DNA from: Granulicella sp. S190
Lineage (GTDB): Bacteria > Acidobacteriota > Terriglobia > Terriglobales > Acidobacteriaceae
Direction of reading: 5' to 3'
Assembly: GCF_009766095.1 (NCBI RefSeq)
Contig: NZ_LMUD01000044.1
Location: 52,579-91,808 of the forward strand
DNA length: 39,230 nt
Shown: positions 15,764-23,665 of the stretch, piece by piece
How the letters are laid out: each line of letters starts with the position of its first letter
How positions within the stretch are numbered: the first letter of the stretch is position 1
Notes under the pieces: model-generated
The model's database searches: none
Seen by the model: only the letters and a program-made list of their open reading frames with translations
What the model was told of the DNA's origin: nothing
Translations under genes and position numbers: made by a program

Positions 15764-17044
15764 TTGAACGCGGTGAATCATCTGATCTTTGTTTCGATTG
15801 CTGCTTATCGCGATCCTCAGTTGGTTCCAACTCTCGAGGATTGCATTGGCAAGGCTCAACATCCGGAGCGGCTCAGGTTCGGCATCTGCTGGCAGCATGA
15901 CCCACATCAGGATACGCTGCCATTTCGCAGCGACGATTGTTTCCGGATCTTGGCCGTAGACTGGCGCGACAGTAAAGGGGCCTGTTGGGCCCGCTCCGAG
16001 ATTATGAAGCTCTGGCGGGGAGAGGCCTGGTTTCTTCAAGTGGACTCGCACTGCCGTTTTGCGTGGGGTTGGGACGTCAAGCTGATCGACGAGATGACTC
16101 AGACCGAGAGCCCTAAGCTTATCCTGAGCACATATGCCTCTCCGTTTACCCCCGGAGGAGACGAGATTCTAATCGAAGGTCCGCTCCAAATGGCATTTCA
16201 AGGCTTCACTGAGGACGGAATCCCTCATATGAAGCCGATGGCGATCCCAGATTGGCGGAGCTTGACGAGGCCGCGGAGAGCACGTTTTCTCTCTGCAGGG
16301 TTTCTATTCGCTCCAGGCTCTTTTATTGAGGAGATTGGATACGATCCTGAGTTGTATTTTCTAGGAGAAGAGGCGGCGATGACCCTGCGCGCATTCACCA
16401 GCGGATACGATCTGTACCACCCCAGGGAGACTATCGTCTGGCATGACTACGGTAGACCGGCAGCGCCGAAGCATTGGGGCGACCACTCTCAGCAGAGTGA
16501 GACTACCAGCGCCTGGCATGAACTGGATTCGCGAAGTAAAAGCAAGGTACGGAGGCTGCTAGCGGGACAGCCGGTTGAGAGCTTCGGGCTTGGTTCCGCT
16601 CGAACCTTGGAAGAGTACGAGGCCTATGCCGGCCTGTCGCTGAAGCTGAGAAAGGCTCAGGAATACACGGTCCGTTGTGGCGAACCTCCCAATCCCGAAT
16701 TCACCCCGGACTGGGAAGGCCAGATCTTCCCTTGGATGGTTCGTATTACATTCGACCGCACTCTGCTCCCCAATACGGCCTTTGATGACCCTGAATTCTG
16801 GTATGTCGCGGTTAAAAATGAAGATCGCACCGAGATCTATCGTCAGGATATCCCTTCGTCTCAGCTGGCTACGCTAACTACCGGCCAATCGAAGATCGTT
16901 CTTGTCTGCGAGTTCGAGTCAGGAACGATTCCCGCATCATGGACCATATGGCCGGTTAGCAAATCGCTGGGTTGGCTGAGGAAGCTTGAGGGCGAACTTG
17001 GAGAGGAAGACTACACGATCGTTCTCGAAGACGAGGCTGAGTGA
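15764..17044 (+). CDS. GlcNAc-transferase-like glycosyltransferase
   Basis: A 426-residue protein whose first 260 residues resemble the Glycosyltransferase (GlcNAc) family, best known from eukaryotic Skp1 GlcNAc transferase (GT60). Visible features are IFVSIAAYRDPQLVPTLEDC at the start, RFGICWQHD, a DXD-like FLQVDSHCRF (likely metal and nucleotide-sugar site), FLSAGFLFAPGSF and YFLGEEAAMTLRAF. The last 170 or so residues form an extra domain with a beta-rich look that I do not recognise. The start is TTG 15764, supported by GAGGA at 15752-15756; the next in-frame GTG (15773) is too far from it. There is no signal peptide, so it likely acts in the cytoplasm. Context with LPS genes suggests glycan assembly, but protein glycosylation is possible. 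Confidence 0.75.
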   Translation: MNAVNHLIFVSIAAYRDPQLVPTLEDCIGKAQHPERLRFGICWQHDPHQDTLPFRSDDCFRILAVDWRDSKGACWARSEIMKLWRGEAWFLQVDSHCRFAWGWDVKLIDEMTQTESPKLILSTYASPFTPGGDEILIEGPLQMAFQGFTEDGIPHMKPMAIPDWRSLTRPRRARFLSAGFLFAPGSFIEEIGYDPELYFLGEEAAMTLRAFTSGYDLYHPRETIVWHDYGRPAAPKHWGDHSQQSETTSAWHELDSRSKSKVRRLLAGQPVESFGLGSARTLEEYEAYAGLSLKLRKAQEYTVRCGEPPNPEFTPDWEGQIFPWMVRITFDRTLLPNTAFDDPEFWYVAVKNEDRTEIYRQDIPSSQLATLTTGQSKIVLVCEFESGTIPASWTIWPVSKSLGWLRKLEGELGEEDYTIVLEDEAE

Positions 17045-17120
17045 AGGATTGCGTCTCCCCTTAAGCGTTTGCGGTGCAACCCAGGAAGACGATAGAGTTT
17101 TTGGTTGGAAGGAAGGCCGT

Positions 17121-17708
17121 ATGCTCGACGCACTTTTGATCACGCGAATGCAAGAAGATCTCACGGCGGACCTGCACAAAGAAGAGAAGGAAGCATCGGA
17201 GGTGCCCGGCGGCGACGGCTTTATGGCGCTGGCGATGTCCCAGCATCGCGCTAACTTCGAGCTGTGGCATGAGGAAGATAAAGCAAGAGTTCCCGATGTC
17301 CCCGACTCGGAGATCGTAAGGGTGAAGCATGCGATTGATAGATTGAACCAGAGGCGAAACGATCTGGTGGAGAAGATGGATGTTTGGCTTATGGAGCGGC
17401 TGGAGCAAAACCCCGCAACGCCCCTGCACTCGGAGACGCCGGGCTTGATAATCGATCGGCTTTCCATTTTGGCGCTCAAAATCTATCACACCCACGAAGA
17501 GGCGAAACGAGCCAGCGCGACCGAGATTCATCGTTCGCGCAATACAGACAGACTAGCTTTGCTTATAGAGCAGCGGGACGATCTCTCTGATTGCCTCGAT
17601 CTGCTTTGGGGCGAGGTTCTGGCGGGCACGCGGCGATTTAAGCTCTACCGGCAGATGAAGATGTACAACGATCCTGAGTTGAATCCCGCGGTTTATGGCC
17701 GAGGTTAG
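17121..17708 (+). CDS. DUF4254 domain protein
   Basis: A 195-residue protein of the DUF4254 family, all-helical and without a known activity. Recognisable blocks are NFELWHEEDKARVPDVPDSE, VKHAIDRLNQRRNDLVEK, TPLHSETPGLIIDRLSILAL and KIYHTHEEAKRA. The open frame extends upstream to 16986 inside the previous gene, but ATG 17121 is preferred because AAGGAAGG lies just upstream and family homology begins there. It starts 76 bases after the GlcNAc-transferase-like gene on the same strand and probably shares its transcript. Members are often found near LPS or other surface-glycan genes, which fits here. No membrane segment or signal is visible. Confidence 0.82.
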   Translation: MLDALLITRMQEDLTADLHKEEKEASEVPGGDGFMALAMSQHRANFELWHEEDKARVPDVPDSEIVRVKHAIDRLNQRRNDLVEKMDVWLMERLEQNPATPLHSETPGLIIDRLSILALKIYHTHEEAKRASATEIHRSRNTDRLALLIEQRDDLSDCLDLLWGEVLAGTRRFKLYRQMKMYNDPELNPAVYGRG

Positions 17709-17751
17709 CTCATCGGTCGGGGGTCCCAAGCGACAGCGAACCGAGGTGGGG

Positions 17752-17780
17752 TTGACCTGAAGGCCCGCTCTGCGTATAAA
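17752..17780 (+). promoter_or_regulatory. Sigma-70-type promoter of the TPR gene
   Basis: TTGACC (17752-17757) and TATAAA (17775-17780) are separated by exactly 17 bases, close to the housekeeping consensus. Transcription would start near 17787, about 75 bases before the ATG of the TPR gene at 17861. No other plus-strand gene begins in between. Confidence 0.65.
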
Positions 17781-17860
17781 ACCGACACGAGAACCAAACT
17801 AGAATTGAGCACCCGTTAGAATGGGAAAGCTCAGAAACGCCCTAGGCGACAGGATTGACG

Positions 17861-18424
17861 ATGGCTCAGACAAAAACCGCAACTGCACCTGCAACAAAGC
17901 GTGCTCCCCGAACACTCGCAGGAACCGTCTCTCAGGCTACCGACAATGCGCGAGCGCAGCTGGTCGCTCAATATGAAGCTGCGCTGCGGCTTATGCAGGA
18001 TGGAAAGTACGACAAAGCGCACACCGCCTTCGACAAGATGCTGGCTGCGGGCGCAGGCGAGCTAAGCGACCGCGTCCGTATGTACGCGACCGCCTGTTCG
18101 CAGCAGATGGCGAAGGGAAAGAACGACTTTGCTAACTGCGAGGAGCAGTATGACTACGCCATCTCTCTGCTCAACGACGGACACTACGAAGATGCGCGGG
18201 AGCACTTCAAGCTGATCCTCAAGGAAAATGAGAAGGCGGACTATGCTTTTTATGGTCTGGCGGTGCTGGCCAGCATGACGGGCGACTCCCACCGCTGCTT
18301 GGAGCATCTGACTGAAGCAATCCGGCAGAATCCTCGCAATCGGATTCAGGCCCGGGCTGACTCTGACTTTCAAGACATGGCCGACGATCCTCGCTTTACA
18401 GAGTTGCTCTATCCCGAGGCCTGA
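17861..18424 (+). CDS. TPR-repeat protein
   Basis: A 187-residue protein with tetratricopeptide-type helices: YEAALRLMQDGKYDKAHTAF (first repeat), YDYAISLLNDGHYEDAREHF (second) and a partial third in ADYAFYGLAVLASMTGDSHR. TPR arrays mediate protein-protein contacts. The first 20 residues are rich in Ala, Thr and Lys and probably disordered; there is no signal peptide or membrane segment, so it is likely cytoplasmic. ATG 17861 follows an AGGAT five bases upstream; a TTG six bases earlier is less likely. It has its own strong promoter and lies 60 bases before yvcK, possibly on one transcript. The partner is unknown. Confidence 0.78.
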   Translation: MAQTKTATAPATKRAPRTLAGTVSQATDNARAQLVAQYEAALRLMQDGKYDKAHTAFDKMLAAGAGELSDRVRMYATACSQQMAKGKNDFANCEEQYDYAISLLNDGHYEDAREHFKLILKENEKADYAFYGLAVLASMTGDSHRCLEHLTEAIRQNPRNRIQARADSDFQDMADDPRFTELLYPEA

Positions 18425-18484
18425 CTACGGCCTGCAATCTAAGCCGGCAGGCGCTTCGTTAGGCTTGTGTAGGAGAACCTGCGG

Positions 18485-19582
18485 ATGTCGTTGCCGAATC
18501 TAAAAGAATCGAACGAAAAAAACCTCCGCGTAGTGGCCATTGGTGGAGGTACGGGGCTATCGACCCTGCTGCGGGGGCTGAAGCGCTATGTCGCCAGCCC
18601 TGACCGCAGAAAAGGGATTCGGCTGGGAAGATCGCAGGAGATGGAGGGCGCTCCCACACCTCCCTGCCCTTCTCCTCGATGCATCATCCGCGAGCTCTCC
18701 GCAGTGGTGACGGTGACGGACGACGGTGGATCCTCAGGAAGGCTGCGTGAGGACTTCAAGATGCTCCCCCCGGGAGACATCCGGAACTGCATGGTCGCTC
18801 TCTCTGAGGATGAGCATCTGCTGTCCAGGCTCTTTCAGTTTCGCTTCGAGCACGGAGAGCTGGAGGGGCATAGCTTCGGCAACCTCTTTGTCGCGGCTCT
18901 CTCGCACATCACAGGAGACTTCGCCCAGGCCGTGCAAATGTCGTCACAGATCCTGGCCACCAGGGGCAGGATCTTTCCCTCGACCAACGCCAATGTCACT
19001 CTGGCAGCGGATATGGATGACGGATCGCTCGTTCGTGGTGAGACCAATATCACGGCAAGTAAACACAGCATCGTCGAGCTTCGCCTTGATCCTCAAACGG
19101 CGCATCCCCTTCCCGAGACGCTCGAAGCTATCGCGAATGCTGATCTCATTACACTGGGGCCAGGTTCGCTCTACACCTCCCTGATCACGAATATGCTGGT
19201 TCGCGGAATTCCCGAAGCTCTGGCTGCCTCACGAGCGACCAAGGTCTTCGTATGCAACCTGATGACCCAGGCGAATGAATCCCTTGGCCTTACCGCATCG
19301 CAGCACATCGAAAAGATTCTGCAGCACGCCGGGGGGCTGTCCGTCCCAATCTTCGACTACGCGCTTGTCAACACTGGCCATATCTCTCCAAAGAGATTGG
19401 AGCAGTATGCCCGCGAGGGGCAACAGCCGATCGAAGCCGATCTGGAGCGGATTCGGTCCCTTGGTGTCGAGCCGGTAACAGGCAACTATGTCCACGAGGG
19501 CGACGTGCTGCGTCACGACTATGATCTTGTCGCGGAGCGACTGCTCGCCCTCGGACTGGATCGGGTCGCCGTTCCAGCCTAA
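18485..19582 (+). CDS. yvcK: YvcK/CofD-like UDP-GlcNAc-binding protein
   Basis: A 365-residue member of the YvcK (gluconeogenesis factor) family, which in Bacillus binds UDP-GlcNAc and links carbon status to cell-wall growth. The nucleotide-binding motif VVAIGGGTGLSTLLRGLK lies at residues 16-33, and VTVTDDGGSSGRLRED at 75-90. PGDIRNCMVALSE, the HSFGNLF block, LGPGSLYTSLITNMLV and KVFVCNLMTQ are all family hallmarks. About 33 residues (roughly 37-69, rich in Arg, Pro and Cys) are inserted between the glycine-rich loop helix and the DDGGSSG strand, where the Bacillus protein has a short turn. AGGAG at 18471-18475 supports ATG 18485. Its stop overlaps the facing rlmN stop. Confidence 0.9.
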   Translation: MSLPNLKESNEKNLRVVAIGGGTGLSTLLRGLKRYVASPDRRKGIRLGRSQEMEGAPTPPCPSPRCIIRELSAVVTVTDDGGSSGRLREDFKMLPPGDIRNCMVALSEDEHLLSRLFQFRFEHGELEGHSFGNLFVAALSHITGDFAQAVQMSSQILATRGRIFPSTNANVTLAADMDDGSLVRGETNITASKHSIVELRLDPQTAHPLPETLEAIANADLITLGPGSLYTSLITNMLVRGIPEALAASRATKVFVCNLMTQANESLGLTASQHIEKILQHAGGLSVPIFDYALVNTGHISPKRLEQYAREGQQPIEADLERIRSLGVEPVTGNYVHEGDVLRHDYDLVAERLLALGLDRVAVPA

Positions 19583-20775
19583 GCGCCGCCTTGGTTGGCA
19601 GGCGAGATCTCAACCAGAGTTTGAGCCAGAGGCTGTTCAAGCGTGCGCTTGAGCTGGCCGCAGGCAGCGTAGATGTCTCGGCCGCGCGGCTTGCGGATGA
19701 ACGCCGGGATACCCGCGTCGCGGAGACGTCTCTGGAAGACTCCTACATCCTGCACCGTCGGCTCATGGAAGGGCATCTCCGGCCCGGAGTTCCAGACGAT
19801 CAGATTGACCTTGGCACGAATATTCTTCAGCAGCGCGATTACCTCGTCCGCATGCTCGCGCTGGTCGTTGATTCCCCCAAGTAGGACATATTCGAAGGTG
19901 ACGCGCTCGCGCGGCCGTAGCGGCACAGCAGCGACAGCCTCAAGAAGAGCGGCAATATTCCATTTACGCGTAATCGGCATAATAGCCTCGCGAACAAAGT
20001 CGTTCGAGGCATTCAGGCTCAAGGCAAGCTTGGGACGCACGGTCTCTGTAGCGAACTGCACAATCCCGGGAAGGATGCCGGAGGTGCTGACAGTCATACG
20101 CGACTCCGGAATGCGCATCGGACCAGCGAGCAAACGGACGGCATCCATAAATCCGTTGTAGTTGAGGAAGGGCTCCCCCATCCCCATAAAGACCAGATTG
20201 ATGCGGTCGCGGCCAACTTCGACCTTGTGCCGGTTAAGAACTGCAGCCACCTGGCCCGCAATCTCGCCGCAGGTCAGGTTCCGGCGGATGCCCAGCTTCG
20301 CCGTTAGGCAGAACTGGCAGTTGACCGCGCAGCCAACCTGGCTGGAGACACAGATGGTCGCGCGCTTGTACTCGTCGTCATCGTAAGAGGGGTGTTCTTC
20401 CTCCTCCGCAGCCTCAGTGCCGTCCCCCCGCTCACCCCCGTCACCTCCTGGCATCCAGACGGTCTCCACGGTCTCGCCGTCGCCCATGCGGACCAAGTAC
20501 CTCTCAGTCCCATCGACAGAACAGGCAGTCTGCAGCAGCTCAGGGAGACCAACCGTATATCCCAGGGTGGCAAGGCTCTCTCGAAGGGCAGACGGAAGGG
20601 TAGTGATCTGATCCAGTTCAGCCACACGTTGAGTGTAAAGAGCCTCGTAAAGCTGTCGAGCCCGATATACAGGCTGACCGAGGCCAGCTATAAAAACAGC
20701 CAACTCCTCCAACGAAGCACCAAAGAGCGGTATCCCCTCAACCACTACACTCGATTTTTCCAGTAAATTGTTCAT
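19579..20775 (-). CDS. rlmN: Dual-specificity 23S rRNA/tRNA adenine-C2 methyltransferase
   Basis: A 398-residue radical-SAM methyltransferase. RlmN methylates C2 of A2503 in 23S rRNA and A37 of some tRNAs. The iron-sulfur cluster Cys are C149, C153 and C156 (CAVNCQFC). The two catalytic Cys are likely C142 (in ICVSSQVGC) and C372 (in AACGQL). FMGMGEPFLNY and SLNASNDFVREAIMPI are typical. Residues about 109-138 form a Gly/Glu/Asp-rich insert absent from E. coli RlmN. ATG 20775 has no clear ribosome binding site and sits in an AT-rich stretch, so translation may be leaderless or use another signal. It ends convergent with yvcK; the last bases form CTAA, giving stops on both strands. Confidence 0.93.
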   Translation of the reverse strand: MNNLLEKSSVVVEGIPLFGASLEELAVFIAGLGQPVYRARQLYEALYTQRVAELDQITTLPSALRESLATLGYTVGLPELLQTACSVDGTERYLVRMGDGETVETVWMPGGDGGERGDGTEAAEEEEHPSYDDDEYKRATICVSSQVGCAVNCQFCLTAKLGIRRNLTCGEIAGQVAAVLNRHKVEVGRDRINLVFMGMGEPFLNYNGFMDAVRLLAGPMRIPESRMTVSTSGILPGIVQFATETVRPKLALSLNASNDFVREAIMPITRKWNIAALLEAVAAVPLRPRERVTFEYVLLGGINDQREHADEVIALLKNIRAKVNLIVWNSGPEMPFHEPTVQDVGVFQRRLRDAGIPAFIRKPRGRDIYAACGQLKRTLEQPLAQTLVEISPANQGGA

Positions 20776-20827
20776 ATAAATATACTTATTTATTCCATAC
20801 GATTAGTAGACACCCGCCCTTGAAGCG

Positions 20828-20855
20828 TGCTCTGGAGTTAGAGCATCTATATAAG
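20828..20855 (+). promoter_or_regulatory. Palindrome and -10-like box before the M16 peptidase gene
   Basis: TGCTCT (20828-20833) and AGAGCA (20840-20845) form a perfect 6-bp inverted repeat spaced by six bases. TATATAAG follows at 20848-20855 and could be a -10 element. The palindrome lies where a -35 or an operator would be, in the divergent region shared with rlmN. No regulator is identified. Confidence 0.35.
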
Positions 20856-20922
20856 TCTACTCCGGGAAACCAGGAAGATCGTGACCACACCGCTGTGAAA
20901 CAATGGAGTTTGAAGGAGTCTC

Positions 20923-22239
20923 ATGTCTCAAACGTTAGTTGATGAAGTAGGAATGATGAAGAATGCCTCAAGGAACATCCGCAAGACTGTTCTCTCGAAC
21001 GGTTTGCTGGTCTTGACCGAGAGTATGCCGCATGTACGGAGTGTCTCCATGGGGGCCTGGGTTGGATCGGGGTCCCGCGATGAGACCCCCGAGGTGAACG
21101 GGATCTCTCACTTCGTCGAGCATATGGTATTCAAGGGCACTACCTCCCGTTCGGCCCAGCAGATTGCCCGCGAGGTAGATACGATCGGGGGAAACCTCGA
21201 CGCTTTTACAGGAAAAGAGACTGTTTGCTTCAACATCAAGGTTCTGGACGAGAATGTGCCGCCAGCGCTCGATGTGCTCTCGGACTTGGTACTGCACCCA
21301 ACCTTCGCGCCTGAGGATGTGGAGCGCGAGAAGGGAGTCATCCTCGAAGAGATCAAGATGGACGAGGACAACCCCGACTATCTGGTCCACGAGACCTGGA
21401 CTCAGAACTTCTGGAAGGGTGATGCCTTGGGACGGCCCATCCTGGGAACCAAGAAGACGGTTTCGAGCTTTGATCAGCAGACCCTCTTCAACTTCTACGC
21501 TGGGCAGTTCACCCCGCGGAACATGGTCTTTTCGGCTGCAGGAAACCTGGAGCACGACGACTTTGTCGCTCAGGTAGAAAAAGAGTTTGGCTCGCTGGCC
21601 GCAAGCGGAAACAATGTGCCGGAAAAGATAGCCGCCCCCAGGGCAACGCCTCACATCACTTTGAAGCGCAAGAAATCGCTGGAGCAGGTGCAGCTCTGCC
21701 TCGGAATGCCAGCACCGCCGGTGAACGACGCCCGTAGGTATATCGTCTATTTGATGAATACGATGCTGGGTGGCGGAATGAGTTCCCGGCTCTTCCAGAC
21801 CATTCGCGAGGACCGCGGACTGGCATATTCGATCTACTCAGAGATGAACCCCTTCCGCGATACCGGGTCGCTCTGTGTCTATGCAGGAACCTCGGCAGAC
21901 AAGACCCAGGAGGTCCTGCAGCTTACCCTCCAGGAGTTGCGCCGTCTCAAGGAAGAGACAGTCAGCGAGGTCGAGCTCAAACGCGCTAAGGATCAATTGA
22001 AGAGCAACATGGTCATCGGTCTTGAGAGTTCGGGAAGCCGGATGGCGAATCTTGCGCGGCAGCAGATGTACTTCGGAAGGTTCTTCGGCGTCGATGAGAT
22101 CATGCAGGAGATAGAGGCGGTATCGACAGCCGATGTGCAGGAGTTGGCGCAAGAGCTGTTCAAGCCCGAGACGATGGCGTTGACGCTGCTGGGAAATCTT
22201 GGCACGATGAAGATCGAGCGGGAAGATTTAGCCTGCTAG
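20923..22239 (+). CDS. M16 family zinc metallopeptidase (processing-peptidase-like)
   Basis: A 438-residue M16 peptidase of the bacterial processing-peptidase type. The inverted zinc motif is HFVEH (H63, E66, H67) with the third ligand Glu143 in EREKGVILEEIKMDED, at the family's usual spacing. The second, non-catalytic half includes the conserved GGGMSSRLFQTIREDRGLAY. Length fits a single-chain peptidase that dimerises. ATG 20923 has AAGGAG at 20913-20918. No signal peptide is evident. It is followed after about 50 bases by the pseudopilin-like gene on the same strand; a link in function is not known. The substrate cannot be read from sequence. Confidence 0.92.
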   Translation: MSQTLVDEVGMMKNASRNIRKTVLSNGLLVLTESMPHVRSVSMGAWVGSGSRDETPEVNGISHFVEHMVFKGTTSRSAQQIAREVDTIGGNLDAFTGKETVCFNIKVLDENVPPALDVLSDLVLHPTFAPEDVEREKGVILEEIKMDEDNPDYLVHETWTQNFWKGDALGRPILGTKKTVSSFDQQTLFNFYAGQFTPRNMVFSAAGNLEHDDFVAQVEKEFGSLAASGNNVPEKIAAPRATPHITLKRKKSLEQVQLCLGMPAPPVNDARRYIVYLMNTMLGGGMSSRLFQTIREDRGLAYSIYSEMNPFRDTGSLCVYAGTSADKTQEVLQLTLQELRRLKEETVSEVELKRAKDQLKSNMVIGLESSGSRMANLARQQMYFGRFFGVDEIMQEIEAVSTADVQELAQELFKPETMALTLLGNLGTMKIEREDLAC

Positions 22240-22291
22240 ACGCACTGCTGATAGAGTGTTCGGGGTAGAGATAGAGAGTTACCGAGGATCA

Positions 22292-22819
22292 ATGAAGACG
22301 ATGAAGGCTTTGGACCGTTTGCGCGCAGTACGACCTAACGAAGATGGATTTACGCTGATCGAACTGCTCATCGTCATGTCAGTGATGCTGATTCTTATGA
22401 CCCTTGCAGTGCCGCAGCTATTGAAGCTGAGGAAGCAGGCGAACGAGACGTCGGCGATTCAATCGCTCAGAACTATCGGCCAGGCAGAGCTGCAATACAA
22501 CTCCGCCTTTCCCGCGAATGGATTCTCTTGCTCGCTGCCAACGCTCGGCGGGGATCCCAAGTCGGGCGCCCCTACTGCCCAGGCAGCTCAGTTGATCACC
22601 CCGGATCTCTCTACCGGCCAGAAGGCGGGCTACACCTTCGCCATCGTCAACTGCACCAAGGTCACCGTCAACAATCAGGATATGTACACGTCGTACGAGA
22701 TCACCGCGACGCCGAACGCGATTGGCAAGACAGGCGACCGCGGTTTCTGCACAGACGAGAACAACACCATCCGTTACGATCCCGCAGGCGGAGTCAACTG
22801 CACTCAGCCCATTCAGTAA
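22292..22819 (+). CDS. Type IV pilin / pseudopilin-like protein
   Basis: A 175-residue prepilin-like protein. After a short charged leader, the prepilin peptidase site is EDG/FTLIELLIVMSV: cleavage after Gly, Phe at +1 and the conserved Glu at +5, followed by a hydrophobic helix of about 20 residues. The C-terminal part has several Cys (FSCSLP, VNCTK, RGFCTD, VNCTQ) that could form disulfides, as in minor pilins and pseudopilins. Start is ATG 22292, with GAGGA very close upstream; ATG 22301 is also possible. The stop overlaps the lolA start as TAATG, so the two are translationally coupled. No other pilus or type II secretion gene is in the window. Confidence 0.85.
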   Translation: MKTMKALDRLRAVRPNEDGFTLIELLIVMSVMLILMTLAVPQLLKLRKQANETSAIQSLRTIGQAELQYNSAFPANGFSCSLPTLGGDPKSGAPTAQAAQLITPDLSTGQKAGYTFAIVNCTKVTVNNQDMYTSYEITATPNAIGKTGDRGFCTDENNTIRYDPAGGVNCTQPIQ

Positions 22820-23469
22820 TGCTATCCAGGGTCTTGCTGTTCGCATCGTTCTGCTGCGCCCCGCTTCTGTTGGCGCAGCAGAACGATGCCGTGCATAACG
22901 ACGCGCTAATTCATAAAGTAGACGATCACTACAACCACCTCACCTCCCTGCGCGCTCATTACACAGAGAGCTATGCCGGCATGGGTATGACACGCGCCGA
23001 AGAGGGCACCCTCCTGTTGAAGAAGCCTGGCCGCATGCGATGGAGCTATGCAGCTCCGGTTGGCAAGGTATTCGTACTCGATGGCAAATTTGCGTGGTTC
23101 TATACGCCGGGAGACTCTCAGGCGACCCGCGTACCGGCGAAGCAATTGGATGATCTGCGTTCACCCTTGCGTTTTTTGTTAGGACATACTCAGCTCAAGA
23201 AAGAGCTCGACAACCTGACCGTCGTAGCTGACGGTAACGGGTTTCGAATCTCAGGTGTTCCCAAAGGAATGGCCCAGAGGGTGAAGCTGCTGTCACTTGG
23301 TGTATCTGCAACCGGGGCTATCGAACGAATGCGCCTCGAAGAGGTCGATGGCGCAGTGACGGAGTTTACGTTCTCTGCAATGCAGGAAAATGTTCCCGTT
23401 AAGGATGCCGACTTTGCATTCCTTCCGCCCGCAGGAGTAAGCGTGGTGGAAGGGCTGCCGCCAATCTAG
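22819..23469 (+). CDS. lolA: LolA-like outer-membrane lipoprotein carrier
   Basis: A 216-residue periplasmic protein with a signal peptide (first 20 residues, hydrophobic, ending LLLAQQ). The body has the LolA pattern: LTSLRAHYTESY, GTLLLKKPGRMRWSYAAPVG, FVLDGKFAWFYTPGDSQATR, SPLRFLLG and MRLEEVDGAVTEFTFS. LolA shuttles lipoproteins across the periplasm from LolCDE to the outer membrane. Here the gene starts inside the stop region of the pseudopilin-like gene (TAATG at 22818-22821), an unusual partner for lolA. No LolB is present nearby. A broader LolA-fold carrier with another lipid cargo is possible but less likely. Confidence 0.85.
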   Translation: MLSRVLLFASFCCAPLLLAQQNDAVHNDALIHKVDDHYNHLTSLRAHYTESYAGMGMTRAEEGTLLLKKPGRMRWSYAAPVGKVFVLDGKFAWFYTPGDSQATRVPAKQLDDLRSPLRFLLGHTQLKKELDNLTVVADGNGFRISGVPKGMAQRVKLLSLGVSATGAIERMRLEEVDGAVTEFTFSAMQENVPVKDADFAFLPPAGVSVVEGLPPI

Positions 23470-23665
23470 AGCGGTAGAAGTCAGATCAATACTCGATTAA
23501 ATTGGTGGCGCGTTGGATACGCTCAACTTACATCTGCGTCCGATCGCATCCCGGGTCTATCTACCAGAGTTTTCGCACGGATACGGTAGTAAAATCAAAG
23601 CATTATCGGATCGAATTCGCATTGCAGCGCGCGTAAGAGACGCGCAGAAAAGTAGAGCCTTGATC

